Shown one piece after another: positions 24,466 through 35,134 of a stretch of 64,000 nucleotides of DNA (its first letter is position 1; every line of letters starts with the position of its first letter). Made by a program: the position numbers and the translations under genes. The notes below the pieces were generated by a model. That model did not search any database. It was not told where the DNA came from and saw only the letters and a list, made by a program, of their open reading frames with translations. This stretch comes from Aurifilum marmelostoma (Eukaryota > Ascomycota > Sordariomycetes > Diaporthales > Cryphonectriaceae), in contig JAMXSV010000024.1 of the NCBI GenBank assembly GCA_027559495.1, forward strand, positions 186,001-250,000, given 5' to 3'.

Positions 24466-25161
24466 TGCCAGTCTTTTATCAGCTGGTGGAGGAGGAACAG
24501 CAAACATGAAATCCCGAGAACGAGACGAAACTTGTAGACATTACAAAAAATGGTATTAATGAACGTTCTCGATGGTTTTGTCTACCTTGTCATCATCGAG
24601 GTCTAATGGAAAGAATGTAGTAGGTTTTGCCCAGCCCTTATTTACAGCTCCCGCCAAGAGAAAACATGTCAGCCAGGTCAAGGACGAGAGTTCATCCTGT
24701 CTGCTCAGACCGACAAGATCCTCTTCCATCACAAAAGGTTGTGCCCAAACAATCAACTGAACAATATCATCCGGAAGCAGTCGATGATGCGAAGACAGGA
24801 GAGGTCCACGCATTCCAGTGCCAAGCCTAGTTGACGCGGCCATTTGGTGCTGGATAGGCCATGTTGAAACTGAGTGAGGCAGTTTCGCAGCCGGAACCCC
24901 TTGTCACATCAGGCTGTTCCCAATTGTTGGGCAAGGGGACAAGGCCCACTACTCTGTTTCGACGCCCTGACCTGGTAAATGTCCATCAGTGCGTCGAACT
25001 GACCGCACCAGGATATTTCTCGGATGATGTTGATTTGATCTTTGGTTTTCCTTCTTCTGGTCGGAACGAATGAAAGACATGGACAGATTATTCAGCATCT
25101 GCCTTGGCCGCTTGACGAGTGATTCCTCTGGTTGGTCTGACAGAATCATGATTTTTTATAT
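24466..25161. other. Intergenic; possible gene fragment on the minus strand
   Basis: No certain gene is present. The minus-strand frame 24556-24843 (95 codons from an ATG) has a fairly protein-like composition, with Leu/Asp-rich segments such as LLPDDIVQLIVWAQPF. I recognise no family, and it lacks a clear promoter. It could be a remnant or chance. Confidence 0.25.
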
Positions 25162-25451
25162 TCAGTATGCCGGATGAGGATCACTTGGGGCGTGGAGCCT
25201 GGTAATGATGCCGCGCTGGACGAGGGACAGCGTATCACGCTCAACGATATCATCAGCGCGGACCACGGGCTAGTTATACGTTGTTAGCATCTTTATCGAG
25301 TTCTGACAGTCACCAGATCATGTGACGGAGTTGTCCGAGAGAGACCAACACCAACCTTGAGAGCAAGGCGTCCTGATGGTTCCCGGAGCAGAACCGGGCG
25401 GGCGCTGGCGCCAAGAGCCATGGTAAAGGCGAGGATGACGGAGAACTTCAT
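25162..25451 (-). CDS. Small secreted protein, two exons (hypothetical)
   Basis: The model is complement(join(25162..25269,25356..25451)), 67 aa. Exon 1 begins MKFSVILAFTMALGASA, a clear signal peptide with likely cleavage around residue 17. The 86-bp intron has a GTTGGT donor (weak), a GCTAAC branch site and a CTAG acceptor, and joins exons in phase (LALK|PVVR). The mature peptide of about 50 residues has no cysteines. It contains an RADDIVERD stretch and ends in SDPHPAY. No family is recognised. Short secreted proteins of this kind are abundant in plant-associated and saprotrophic fungi, and a role cannot be stated. It lies between the MlrC-like gene and the EF-1-beta promoter and is probably unrelated to the PKS. 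Confidence 0.5.
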
Positions 25452-26732
25452 GATGCTCGGACCTTTGGAAAATATTATGAAGACTTTCAGAAACAGGGAA
25501 GAGTTGTTCCAGCAACGTAAGTAACAATGATTAGAAGAAGAAAAAAAACAAGATCACCACCAGGGTTGATGTGAAGAAAGATAAACAACAGTTCGATCCT
25601 CCGAGAGGTGATGGTGACTGGTGAGGATGGGATGATATTATATCCAAGACATCTCTGCGGGAGCAGCCGGTGTTCTTTTTAAACATATGAGGGCGTCGAC
25701 GAGAATGGAGCCAGCCGTTGGAGCTGACAGGTATCGTGACAGGACAGTCGTCAGCTCCCCATAGTGTTCGACGCGCTGAGGGGCTGGTTTCTGGTTGCAG
25801 TGCGTTTCAACCCCTGCGCACATCTGTCTCGGCGATGGGACGATGGGAGGGTTTGACACGTGATGCACGTGCTCTTTGTCCACATATCTACTATGGCAAG
25901 AGGGAACACCAGCCAGGTCCATCATAAAGGCATTGGCAGCACGACAGTTGATTGCTCGGAATTTGGCCGTCGTCTGATGACGGGATTATTCCCGGCCAAC
26001 TTGGCTCAGGGAGACGACGTTTCGACTGGATTTCATCAGAAGATAAATAGAAACTGCCAGATCAGCGAAACGCAAGTCACTACCGATAATAGACTGGTGA
26101 TGATGAGGCCTTTTGAGGATGCGGCCGTTTAACTGCGCAGCCAGCTCGGGCGAGAGTCGGAGATGCGAGAAGAAGACTAAATACTATAGAAGAAGAAGAA
26201 GAAGCGAAGAAGTAATTATTCAACACTTTGAGGCAATTGGGATGGAATGGGATGGCACGATCAACCACGGAATAACCCTAACCCCCACCTACCCTTGCCC
26301 GAGTACTTTTCACAACACAGCGGCCTCAGGCTGAAAAAGTGGGGAAAGAAGAGGGGGTGCAAGGGATATGATTGGGGGGAGATTTGGTACTGAAGAGGAG
26401 GCCACTCTGGCCCACTCATGGCCACACACAGGCCAGAACAGCCCTGACGGCGCCTGGGTCAACGTGGGTAGCAGGTCGGGCGCCCAATGGCTAGCGCGGG
26501 GTAGATGAAAATTTCCCAATCTTTTTTGCTTGTCCTTCCCTTAGGGCAACGCCGCTGCCTGGGGGGGGGGAGGTTCGGTGGGAGGATTGTATTTTTTTTC
26601 CCTCTTGCTTTCGGGCAGCGACACTAGAATTCACCACCATCCTACAACCACCAAAACCACATTGCTCTCCTAACCAACACCGCCCATCACCACCACCTTC
26701 TCTTCCTCCATTCAGCCTTCATAACCGTCAAC
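25452..26732. other. Intergenic; EF-1-beta promoter region
   Basis: This 1.28-kb region upstream of EF-1-beta contains a G-run near 26562-26570 and a long CA/CT-rich leader (26630-26730), typical of highly expressed translation genes. No coding sequence is recognised. Confidence 0.6.
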
Positions 26733-27919
26733 ATGGGTTTCACCGATCTCGTCAGCGATGCCGGCCTGACCGTGCTCAACAACTTCCTTGTCACTCGGTC
26801 CTACATCACCGGGTAGGTGCTCCCTTTCCCTGGCCCCTCTCGTCTCCCTCGTCCTTCTTGGCCTGGAGCTATGACTCCTCGCTGTTGTCCTCCTCGTCCT
26901 GTTCGAACACCGGAGGACATCAACAGCCAAGAAGAGCGACCACATCTTACCCACCTGATGATTCCACTGGTCCGTGTTTCTGAGCAGCCTCAAGACCTGC
27001 GCATGAATACAAACCCAGCAACTCTGTTGCATCTCTGACCCGCCTCTGTGATCGCCCACCCACCCCCGGTGTCTCGTCTCAGAATCTGGCCTTGGCCCCG
27101 CCCTATACACACGCTCTCTCTGTCTCTCTCGTGTCCAGCTTGGTTGTCCCTTGTCTGCTAACATTTGCCCCTCTTCTCCTTTGCCCCCCGTCTACAGCTA
27201 CAACGCCACCCAGGCCGACGTTGCCGTCTTCAAGGCCCTCTCCTCCGCCCCTGACGCCGCCAAGTACCCTCACGCCGCCCGGTGGTACAAGCACATTGCC
27301 TCCTACGAGGATGAGTTCGCCACCCTCTCCGGCGATGCCTCCAAGCCTTACACCACCTACGGCCCCGAGGCTGTCGAGGCTACCCTGAACCCCGCCAAGG
27401 CCCCTGCTGCCGCCGATGACGACGATGATGTCGACCTGTTTGGCTCCGACGACGAGGAGGAGGATGCCGAGGCCGCCCGTATCCGCGAGGAGCGTCTGGC
27501 CGAGTACAAGAAGAAGAAGGAGGGCAAGACCAAGCCTGCCGCCAAGTCCATCGTGACTCTGGACGTCAAGCCATGGGGTATGTGCCAGTCCCACCTGCGC
27601 CCTCTTGTCGCTACAGTTCACACCCCTCTATTTTGTTGGTCCGCCCTTATATAGACGAGATGCTAACGTGGCTCAACCACACAAAACAGATGACGAGACT
27701 GACATGGCGGCCCTCGAGGCGTCTGTGCGCAGCATCGAGCAGGACGGTCTGGTCTGGGGTCTATCCAAGCTTGTCGCCGTTGGTTACGGTGTCAAGAAGC
27801 TCCAGATCAACATCGTCATCGAGGACGAGAAGGTCTCCCTCGACGAGCTCCAGGAGACCATCCAGGAGTTCGAGGACTACGTCCAGTCCTCCGACGTTGT
27901 CGCCATGCAGAAGCTGTAA
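26733..27919 (+). CDS. Translation elongation factor 1-beta (eEF1B-alpha, GDP/GTP exchange)
   Basis: The model is join(26733..26812,27198..27577,27690..27919), 229 aa. The first intron is long for a fungus (385 bp) and the second is 112 bp; both close in phase (ITG|YNATQ and KPW|DDETD). The N-terminal segment is GST-C-like. It is followed by the acidic linker DDDDDVDLFGSDDEEEDAE and a basic KKKKEGK stretch. The C-terminal EF1 guanine-exchange domain starts at KSIVTLDVKPWDDETDM and ends with the conserved DYVQSSDVVAMQKL. The protein reloads eEF1A with GTP in the cytoplasm. Length and ending are exactly those expected of the family. A long first intron just after the start is common in fungal translation genes and may contain expression-enhancing elements. 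Confidence 0.97.
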
Positions 27920-28772
27920 GCAGCTGGCTGTCGGAATGGCGGGGCCTGCGGGCACCTTCTTTTCTCCATCTCTCTTTCTGTGGTTGCTATCTCAAAATGG
28001 TGATACCTCCTGGCGACTGTCCGAAGAAGGGTTGTCCTTTGATGGGCATTTACGAAGAATGTTGTCTGCATGGTCTACACTCTGCATGATGACATGGGCA
28101 CCGCGCCTGGTCTGATAATTGGAGTTATGGCTGCGGCGAGATAGACCAGAATATCACGGGGGAAAAAAAACTATCTACGTCTCCAAAATATTGTCATGTC
28201 CGCCATGGCGCTTGTGCCGATCAACTTGTCCCGCAGGAGCATTGCTGCTTACAATGACACGGCTATGTGGCTGTAGTTTCACACAAGAGCCATTAGCGAA
28301 ACTATCTTTTTGGAGCAAGGGCATCAGCCCTCCTTCTCCACGTCGATCGAAGGTCAACAGCAAATACGAGTCACATCAGTGGCTTCCTGCATCCCCGTTA
28401 TTGTCGCCGTGTTCTCGACCTTGGGGGCCTAATACCGCAGTGACCTATGTTGTACCGGGCACGGCCGTGCTCCATCTTCTTAATCTAATGTCTGCTCAGT
28501 GGGCTTACTATGCACCAACATCGCAGTCGAAGTCTCTCGGTCTCGAATGTCCTCTGAGAGCAACAAAGCAAATGTAAATTTACATCATTCACGTTCAACT
28601 ATGGTTGATCCTCGTCATGCTCCGTCTCTGTTCATACAAGAGGGATGTACTCAATAACAGCTGTCTACCTTTTCATGAGTGTCTATAAGCTTCCTAACTG
28701 TACCACGGCTTCAGAAATCCGCCATGGCGTGCCCATTTCCACCTCCTAGCAGGGCGACGAAGGACTCGTTCT
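27920..28772. other. Intergenic, convergent
   Basis: This is the tail-to-tail spacer between EF-1-beta and the SnoaL-like gene. A 152-codon frame at 28119-28577 has no family resemblance and is probably chance. No gene is called. Confidence 0.55.
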
Positions 28773-29381
28773 TCAAGACAACCTCGACTCCTTGGCCTTC
28801 TCGGCCTCCTTGGCCTCGACAAACTTCCTCAGCCCCTCAAAGTGCGCCTTAGCCTTGAGCGAGTCGACAAACTCGACAAACCGCACCACCTTGTCGCACG
28901 CCTCGTTGAAGTGCAGCGTGATCATGTACTCATTAGTATACGGGCCGATAACGCTCTCGGCAGTGCTGGTGCACCACAGGGTGGCCTTGTTGCCCTTTTC
29001 GTCGTCGACAATTTCGTGAATCTGGGGGTTGAAGTCCTTGAAGAGCGGGGTCGAGAAGGCGAAGAATTTCCTGTAGGCGGTGTTGTCCATCTCGGGCTGG
29101 CCGAGGCTCTCTGTTGTGGGGGTTTCCCCTGCTGTCAGCGTGTTTGTTTTGGGGCTTGTGGTGATGGTCGCTGTCATCGGTGTCCCTCCGGTCTTTTTGA
29201 GAATGGGCCGGGTGGTTGTCGGGAGAAGGATGGGGTGGATGGATGGGTACGACGTACTTGGCAGAATGACCGTGACGCAGTCATCCGCGCGCAGGGACAT
29301 GATATTCTCCAGGTCCCAGGAGCGGTACGAGTCGATCACCTTGATGGCGAGCTTGCGCCTCGGTGATGCATCGTCTGCCAT
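28773..29381 (-). CDS. SnoaL-like / NTF2-fold protein
   Basis: The model is complement(join(28773..29110,29258..29381)), 153 aa. The 147-bp intron (GTACGT donor, CAACAG acceptor) is chosen because the joined ILP-K-SLGQPEMDNTAYRKFF fits fungal SnoaL-like proteins, in which a P-x-S-L-G motif follows the first helix. An alternative acceptor 13 nt upstream in the transcript would add four residues and also keeps the frame. The protein begins MADDASPRRKLAIKVIDSYRSWD and ends in a Lys/Glu-rich helix. NTF2-fold proteins of this kind include polyketide cyclases and many uncharacterised small-molecule binding proteins. The function is unknown, and I see no link to the PKS, which lies 6.4 kb away. Confidence 0.8.
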   Translation of the reverse strand: MADDASPRRKLAIKVIDSYRSWDLENIMSLRADDCVTVILPSTSYPSIHPILLPTTTRPILKKTGGTPMTATITTSPKTNTLTAGETPTTESLGQPEMDNTAYRKFFAFSTPLFKDFNPQIHEIVDDEKGNKATLWCTSTAESVIGPYTNEYMITLHFNEACDKVVRFVEFVDSLKAKAHFEGLRKFVEAKEAEKAKESRLS

Positions 29382-30306
29382 GGGAGAAGGGGGGGGTCTA
29401 CAAAGACTTGTTGCTCTCTTGGTATTCTGATTCCAGTCGTTGCAGGGTGGTGGTCCACGGCCAAGACAAGGACACAACAAAACAAAAAAAATAAAAAATC
29501 AAAGAGAGCAGAGCCTCGGATGTCAGGGTGGATGGAGGAGGAGTGCAAAGCACGTCAGGGACCATGAGCAGATCCGCCCGCGAGATAAAACAGAAAACAT
29601 CCGTCTCCCTTTTAAGCTTCAGAAACCCGACAAGGATTAGCAGGAAGGAGTACTCCCGAGATCAATCTCGTCAGACAGCTCCCCCGCCTGCCACGGCCAT
29701 TAATCTTGCCCAGCTGCCTCGGTTTAGACGAGGCCCTCTGGGAAAAGCAGAGAAATCTGGGAAGCCGTCTCTCCTCCCGGGAGACGGGGGGGGGGGGGTT
29801 TCAATTCACTCACCACCTTTGGCTGCTCGGAGGCTTAGTACTAGCGAGAAAAAGAGATTCGCCATTGAAGGGGGGGGGGGGGGCGTACCAACGATCGGGT
29901 CTCCATCGTGGACATGGTTGCAGTGATGATTGTGGTGTATCGGCCGAGTAAGAGGACATCACCCACGATCGGATCCGAAAAAAAGACGACGGTGCGGATG
30001 GGGACAGGCGAGCTGCAATAGCTTGATTGGATAGCGCTAACTTTTCGGTGGGGTGGAGGGGTTGCAGAGGGAAAAGAGGGTCTGCTCGAGGGGAGATGAG
30101 CTTCGGATGAAGGAGTCACGACACGCTGATAGCTGTGCTCCGTTCAATGTTACATGGCATTATCTTCACATACTTCAAGGTCACAAGTATAACCGTGGAC
30201 GCTGGTATTTTGGCGTTCGCATGATTGGCCTCCCTGCTAAGAGGAAGACACACGGGCACTTGTCTCACGACACCCTCTTGATCCTGGGCGGCTTGGATAT
30301 GCCATG
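29382..30306. other. Intergenic with two G-runs
   Basis: This 0.9-kb spacer holds the promoter of the SnoaL-like gene and the 3' side of the SDR gene. Pure G runs lie at about 29786-29798 and 29870-29882. No gene is seen. Confidence 0.55.
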
Positions 30307-31035
30307 TCAAGGAGGTACTTCAACGCCACTCAACTCGGCACATTTCCTCAACAAGCCGTCCTGAAGTCCTTCATCGTGACCAGCCTTGGCGCAGTCAACC
30401 ATCCTCGACTGTTGAAAATATCTCCCCGACACCCCTTTCGCATTCCCCTCGCCCAGCGCCAGCATCACATAAGCCTCCGCACCAGCCTCGACATCTCCCG
30501 GCGCGCTCCATCCGCCCAGCTTGGTCGGCACCCACCCCGGGTCCACAGCGTTGCTCTCGACATCCGCCCACCTCCTCGCGAACGCTCTCGCCAGCATCAC
30601 CGCGTGGAGCTTAGTATCCGCATACCCTGACCCCTCCAGATCGTCCAGCCGCGGCCGCCCGGAGCGGTGCAGCCCGCTCGACACGTAGACCAGCCGCCGC
30701 GGCCTCTCCATGAGACAGGTGAGCACGTAAGGCGCCATGGTATTGACAGCAAACAGCTCCCCCGCCGACCGTGCTGCGCGGAGCACCCCCGCGTTGTGCA
30801 CCACGCAGTCGTAAGGGCCGTGTCTGTTGGCCTCGGCCGCGAGCGCCTTTGTTCCGTCCGTGGTGCGCAGGTCGCCGACCAGGCATGCGTGGGCCCCTGG
30901 GCAGGCGGCCTGGGCGTCGGCGGCGCGCTGGTCGTTGCGGGCGTGGAGGACCACCTGGTGTCCCTGGGCAATGAGGCGCTTGGCTGTGAGGGCGCCCAGG
31001 CCGGCCGATGAGCCTGTGATGAAGATTCGCGCCAT
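30307..31035 (-). CDS. Short-chain dehydrogenase/reductase (classical SDR)
   Basis: This is a single-exon gene of 242 aa. The Rossmann cofactor motif TGSSAGLG lies at residues 7-14, immediately after the start. The NAG structural motif follows in HNAGVL, then catalytic Ser in YVSSG and the Tyr-Lys pair in GYADTK, and the PG motif after strand 6 in DPGWVPTKLGG. An Arg after strand 2 (HARN) suggests NADP(H) preference. The protein is slightly short for a classical SDR but all catalytic parts are present. The substrate is unknown. Codon use is very GC-rich, unlike its surroundings. It is monocistronic, with no obvious functional partner next to it. Confidence 0.92.
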   Translation of the reverse strand: MARIFITGSSAGLGALTAKRLIAQGHQVVLHARNDQRAADAQAACPGAHACLVGDLRTTDGTKALAAEANRHGPYDCVVHNAGVLRAARSAGELFAVNTMAPYVLTCLMERPRRLVYVSSGLHRSGRPRLDDLEGSGYADTKLHAVMLARAFARRWADVESNAVDPGWVPTKLGGWSAPGDVEAGAEAYVMLALGEGNAKGVSGRYFQQSRMVDCAKAGHDEGLQDGLLRKCAELSGVEVPP

Positions 31036-33801
31036 GGTATGCTGTTTGTCTGTTCTTTAGGTGTGCAGAGTCGATCTGTGTTTTGATCGACCTGTTCAAT
31101 CTTGCTGGATCCATGCGTTCAAGTATGAATATTCGAACGGGACGTTTTGAGGTGGCATGTGGTTGTTGTTCAGTGTTGATCAGTTTCAAAGTTCCAAGGG
31201 CGGTCGGAGTTATCATGACTATGTCCGGTCATCGTCATCGCTCCCAGACTCCTGACGCAGTGTATATCAGGTTCTAGAGACCAACTCGCCGACTCCTCCA
31301 AAGTTTTATTTTCATGTGTCCCCAGCTGATCAACTTGAGTTCCCCAAACGATCTCCTGGATGTCGGGCCACGATCAGCAGTCCACAACAGACCTCAGACT
31401 TATCGAGCGAGTACGTATAAAATACGTAATGATCAACAGTTCCTGTCGATATATCGATATCATCCCCTGGGAGGAAACATTAACCCATGGTCGTATCATC
31501 ACCAGAGCACTACCTCCATACATATATCTTTCAGTAATACGTGTCCAATATTGCGTGCTGGTATTAGCAAAACAAAAAAGAGAGAGAAAGAAAGCCTGTG
31601 AAGCAGAGATGCAGCAGGTGTCAAGGTGAGGTCGGGACATCGGTTGACAGAAACGGAGCAAGAGAAAGTCGAACGAGAAGGTAAGCAGCAACCTACTTGG
31701 ACGCATGGGAGTCACTCGGTACTCAAAGTAATAAGTAGCAGGCGATATGGTGGAATGCCATGTGCTTGTAGTAATTATTCCATCACAGAGAGGATCCTGT
31801 CATAATCAACGTGCATAAAATGACGAGGAAGCTGTAGTGAACCCTTATACATGCTACAGTAGAAGATGGTGTGGCTCAAAAAGATGCCAGAAAGAGTTCG
31901 GTGTAGAGCTGGCGCCCGAGTGGTTGCCTCGAACCTGACCTAGTTGCCTCCATCCGACGAAAGAGCCTGATAGTCTGCTCATCGACAAGACCTAGGACCA
32001 CTGGTGTATTTCCTAATTACTAGCTCTAGTTTCAAGCATTCTACAAGACCTGTGAGTGGGAAATGCAGGTGTCGAAGAAAATAAATCCCAGTTTTGTGAA
32101 AAAATAGTCGACCTCGCTTGGGATTGAACAGGTGCACTCCTGCAAACAAGGGCCAAAACACCACCAAAACCACCTCTGACGTCCCACCACCCACACGCGC
32201 AAGAAAACCACCAGCAATACCTTCTCACAAACATAGCAAGCACGTAGAAGAAAAGAGAAAAAAATACACCTTGACAATAAAAGACAAAAAAAGAACCCCG
32301 AAGGGCACCGCCGAACAGACTTATAGCGACTTGTGAGCAGGTTCCCCGGTACCACAGCCCGGTGAGTCGACCAGATCCTCTGCAGCTTTCAGTGGAGGGA
32401 ACTGCGGCTAGGTAGCTTGCTCAAGGCTAATGGACTCATTTGTGGAAAGACGAATCTTACCACTGCGCCAACAACCAACTTTGTTGAAGTAGACTGATCA
32501 CTTCTGGTTTATATGTTACCCCCGCTCCCCCCCCCCTCCCCTTCTGCCTGCTGTCGCGTTTGACGCACGGCCTCTTCATTCTTCATCCCTTAGCCACGGT
32601 GCTCCTCCCCTTCCATACGACCCCCTTGGTTGCAACAGTCAGTCCCAAGCAGATTATTCTACCATCACCCAAGCCAACTCGTTGTCAGGCGGTTCGTCAA
32701 TCGTGCAGGCCTCCCCAACCTCGGCCACCGCCACCGTTTCTGAACGTATTTTCTTTTCTTTTTTGCCACATTTAACTTCATTTCTGCACTGATCCATCTC
32801 ATTGAAATAATATTTTCAAAATTTTGAACGTATTGGTATCTCAGTGGACTGTAATCATACGACCTGTCCGCAAGTAAACCATCACAACGCGTCCAACGCG
32901 TGTTGGGCAGCCCCTCGTCGCCTCGCAACCAACACATATTCATTGAATATTCATGACATTCTCTACCGCAGTCATACTCTATTGGCCCGAGACTCCTCAT
33001 GTCGATGGGGAACAGCAATATAAACTACCCACCCTTCCCAGTCATCATTTATCAGCCTCGGTCAACGACTTGAGTCCTGTACAGCCTCTACTCGGTACCT
33101 AAATATATTTCCTGTCTGTTGACAATATACTAGTCTTCGTTATTCTCGCTAATAACCAGATTCGCATGAATTTGCAGGCGTTACAAGAGTAGCCTGCATC
33201 GAAATGGTATACATATTGAAGCACGTTGTCTTGCTTACATAATCGCAACGACGTGCTCGGAGAGGGGGCTCGATGAAAGAGACCATAGAGTAATTACACC
33301 AGTCAGATTCGCGATAGAATCCTTCAGACCGAGACTTCGTTGGGCAAGAATCCAAGTCCTTTGAAGATCCTCGCTTCCAGCCCCGACACATCATGATCAA
33401 GGCGCTGCTCGCCTGACAGGACATGAGCAATCAATGCAAGTAATTAATACCTTTAAGCATTATTACGGGTTTCCAAGGATGGGAACATGACTACTCAACA
33501 GCGTGTGCTGCTCACTCTTCGCAATGCGGAGAGACGATTTGGCGCAGGCGGACATACGTAATTCCATGAAAGCGAGGCACAGCCTCACTATAACTGACAG
33601 CTTACTTCGGGCTTCCACCTCCATTGTCATCATCAGAACACGCACACTGAACTTCCAACTTGAGTTTTGAGCAAACTGTGCTACCGCATTCTCCCCTGGA
33701 TGCCATGCCATGACAAGCATAAACCTCACACTTGAGAGAGGAATATGCGCCCCTTTTTTCTTCTTTCCACCCCTGATCTCTCTTATACATATGGGACCTT
33801 G
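31036..33801. other. Gene-poor spacer, 2.8 kb
   Basis: No recognisable gene is present. Several short frames on both strands have no family features. I examined 32040-32480 for a tRNA because of short stem-like elements but found no valid T-arm. The stretch is AT-richer than the flanking genes. Confidence 0.5.
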
Positions 33802-35134
33802 TCAGTCACCAGACACCTCCAATCCTCGACAGTCGGATCTTCCACGCCAACGTCCCACTCCATCAGGGGGGTTTGGCCTTGCTCGGGCTATGCGATCTCG
33901 CAATTGGTGGGCGGAAACGTGCCAACGGAACTTCTTGGTTGTGTAGTTGACCCAGGCCCGCTGTATTAATGCTCTTCTCATCAGATATTTGCAAGCCACA
34001 GTGAGTTTGCGTCTTGAGGATACTAGACATGTACACACCTCGGCCAGAGGGAGGTATCCCCCAGATGGGTCAGCCTCCGACTTTAGCAGTGACATCCTGT
34101 TCTGCCACTGAAGAATGTCAGGGATGCTCCTGACTCGCTCGGCACCCTTGGTCTTGAGCTCCTCGCCGCGGACCTTCTCGAGCGCCTTGATAACGTCGAA
34201 AATCCTCTGGTCGTAGACGGGGAGGCCTGGGTTTGTGCAGATGGTGTCCAGGATCGCTTCACGCCGCGGTTCAAAGGCGCCGAATGTACGTTCCATGAGG
34301 GTACACGTCTCCAGGCGCGGGAACTCGAGCAAGAGGTCGTACAGGGTCAACTTGTCGTCTCCCGTCTCTGTGAGGCGGTCGGGGATGCCTGCAATGTGCT
34401 TGACATGAGGCTTTGCCGCGTCAGGGAACTTTTGCAGCAGATACTTGTATGAGTATCCAGCCGAGTACCCGTCTTCTAGCGCTGGGTGAGCATCCTCGGG
34501 CTGGAACCTGGGGAGCCTTGGCCAGAGGTCGTTCTCCCGCTTCTTCGGCTCCTCTGGCGTCGAGCTTGGGAGCTCCAAGCCAGCCAGGCCCGGCCGGAGA
34601 GGAGTGAGGTTACAAGCACCCCCAACGAGGTGAGTTTCACCCCAGTACGTGACCCGGCCCTCTCTGTAGATGGCGCGGCAGGTCAATAGCAGGCTGTAAT
34701 GCAGGGTTGTTATGATCTTGGCGTACTCCCAGTACGGGTGGCGTCGCATTCGCCCCCAGATATCGCTCAGATCCTCTGCAGCTGCTGTGCTTACCCCGAA
34801 GATCTCATCAAGCTCTGTCGCGTAGTGGTCAGGATGCCGTTGATGCCTCAGCTCCAGTGAAGATCCATAGAATACGTAGGAGTAGATCCGAAGGCGTACT
34901 TCGACAGGAAGCCGAGTGAACAAAGGGGAGTTCTTATGGCCGGTGGCGATGGGCTGGGTGGTCTCTTTGGAGTCAGCTGTAGTCTTCTCGGAGCCAACAG
35001 CCTCCCCATCTCCAGGAGCCTTGCTGGTGCCTGCAGTGTCATAGGAAGCAGCAGTGTGGCGGGGGGCTATGTGCACTGCTAGGGCCTGCAATAGGAGAGT
35101 CACTGGAGTCAGCCGCATCCTTCTCATCAGCCAT
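33802..35134 (-). CDS. DUF7730-like (F-box-like start) hypothetical protein
   Basis: The preferred model is complement(join(33802..33960,34039..35030,35077..35134)), 402 aa. The open frame from 35127 would give a signal-like but improbable N-terminus. Starting at 35134 gives MADEKDAADSSDSPIAGPSS and joins in phase through a 46-bp intron (CTATGAC branch site, TGCAG acceptor) to TSKAPGDGE. A second intron of 78 bp (33961-34038, GTGTGT donor, ATACAG acceptor) contains no stop and is a multiple of three, so retention would add 26 residues. The core begins LPVEVRLRIYSYVF, typical of the large fungal family of DUF7730/F-box-like proteins. LLLTCRAIYREG follows further on. No biochemical role is known for the family. 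Expression and splicing should be treated as provisional. Confidence 0.7.

Noticed and set aside
28119..28577. 152-codon plus-strand frame after EF-1-beta
   Set aside because: No domain, Cys/Trp-rich composition and a position in the expected 3' flank.
32041..32480. tRNA-like element on the minus strand
   Set aside because: A TTCAATC loop and a GGCGCAGTGGTAAG-like stretch are present but no matching T-stem or acceptor stem can be formed.
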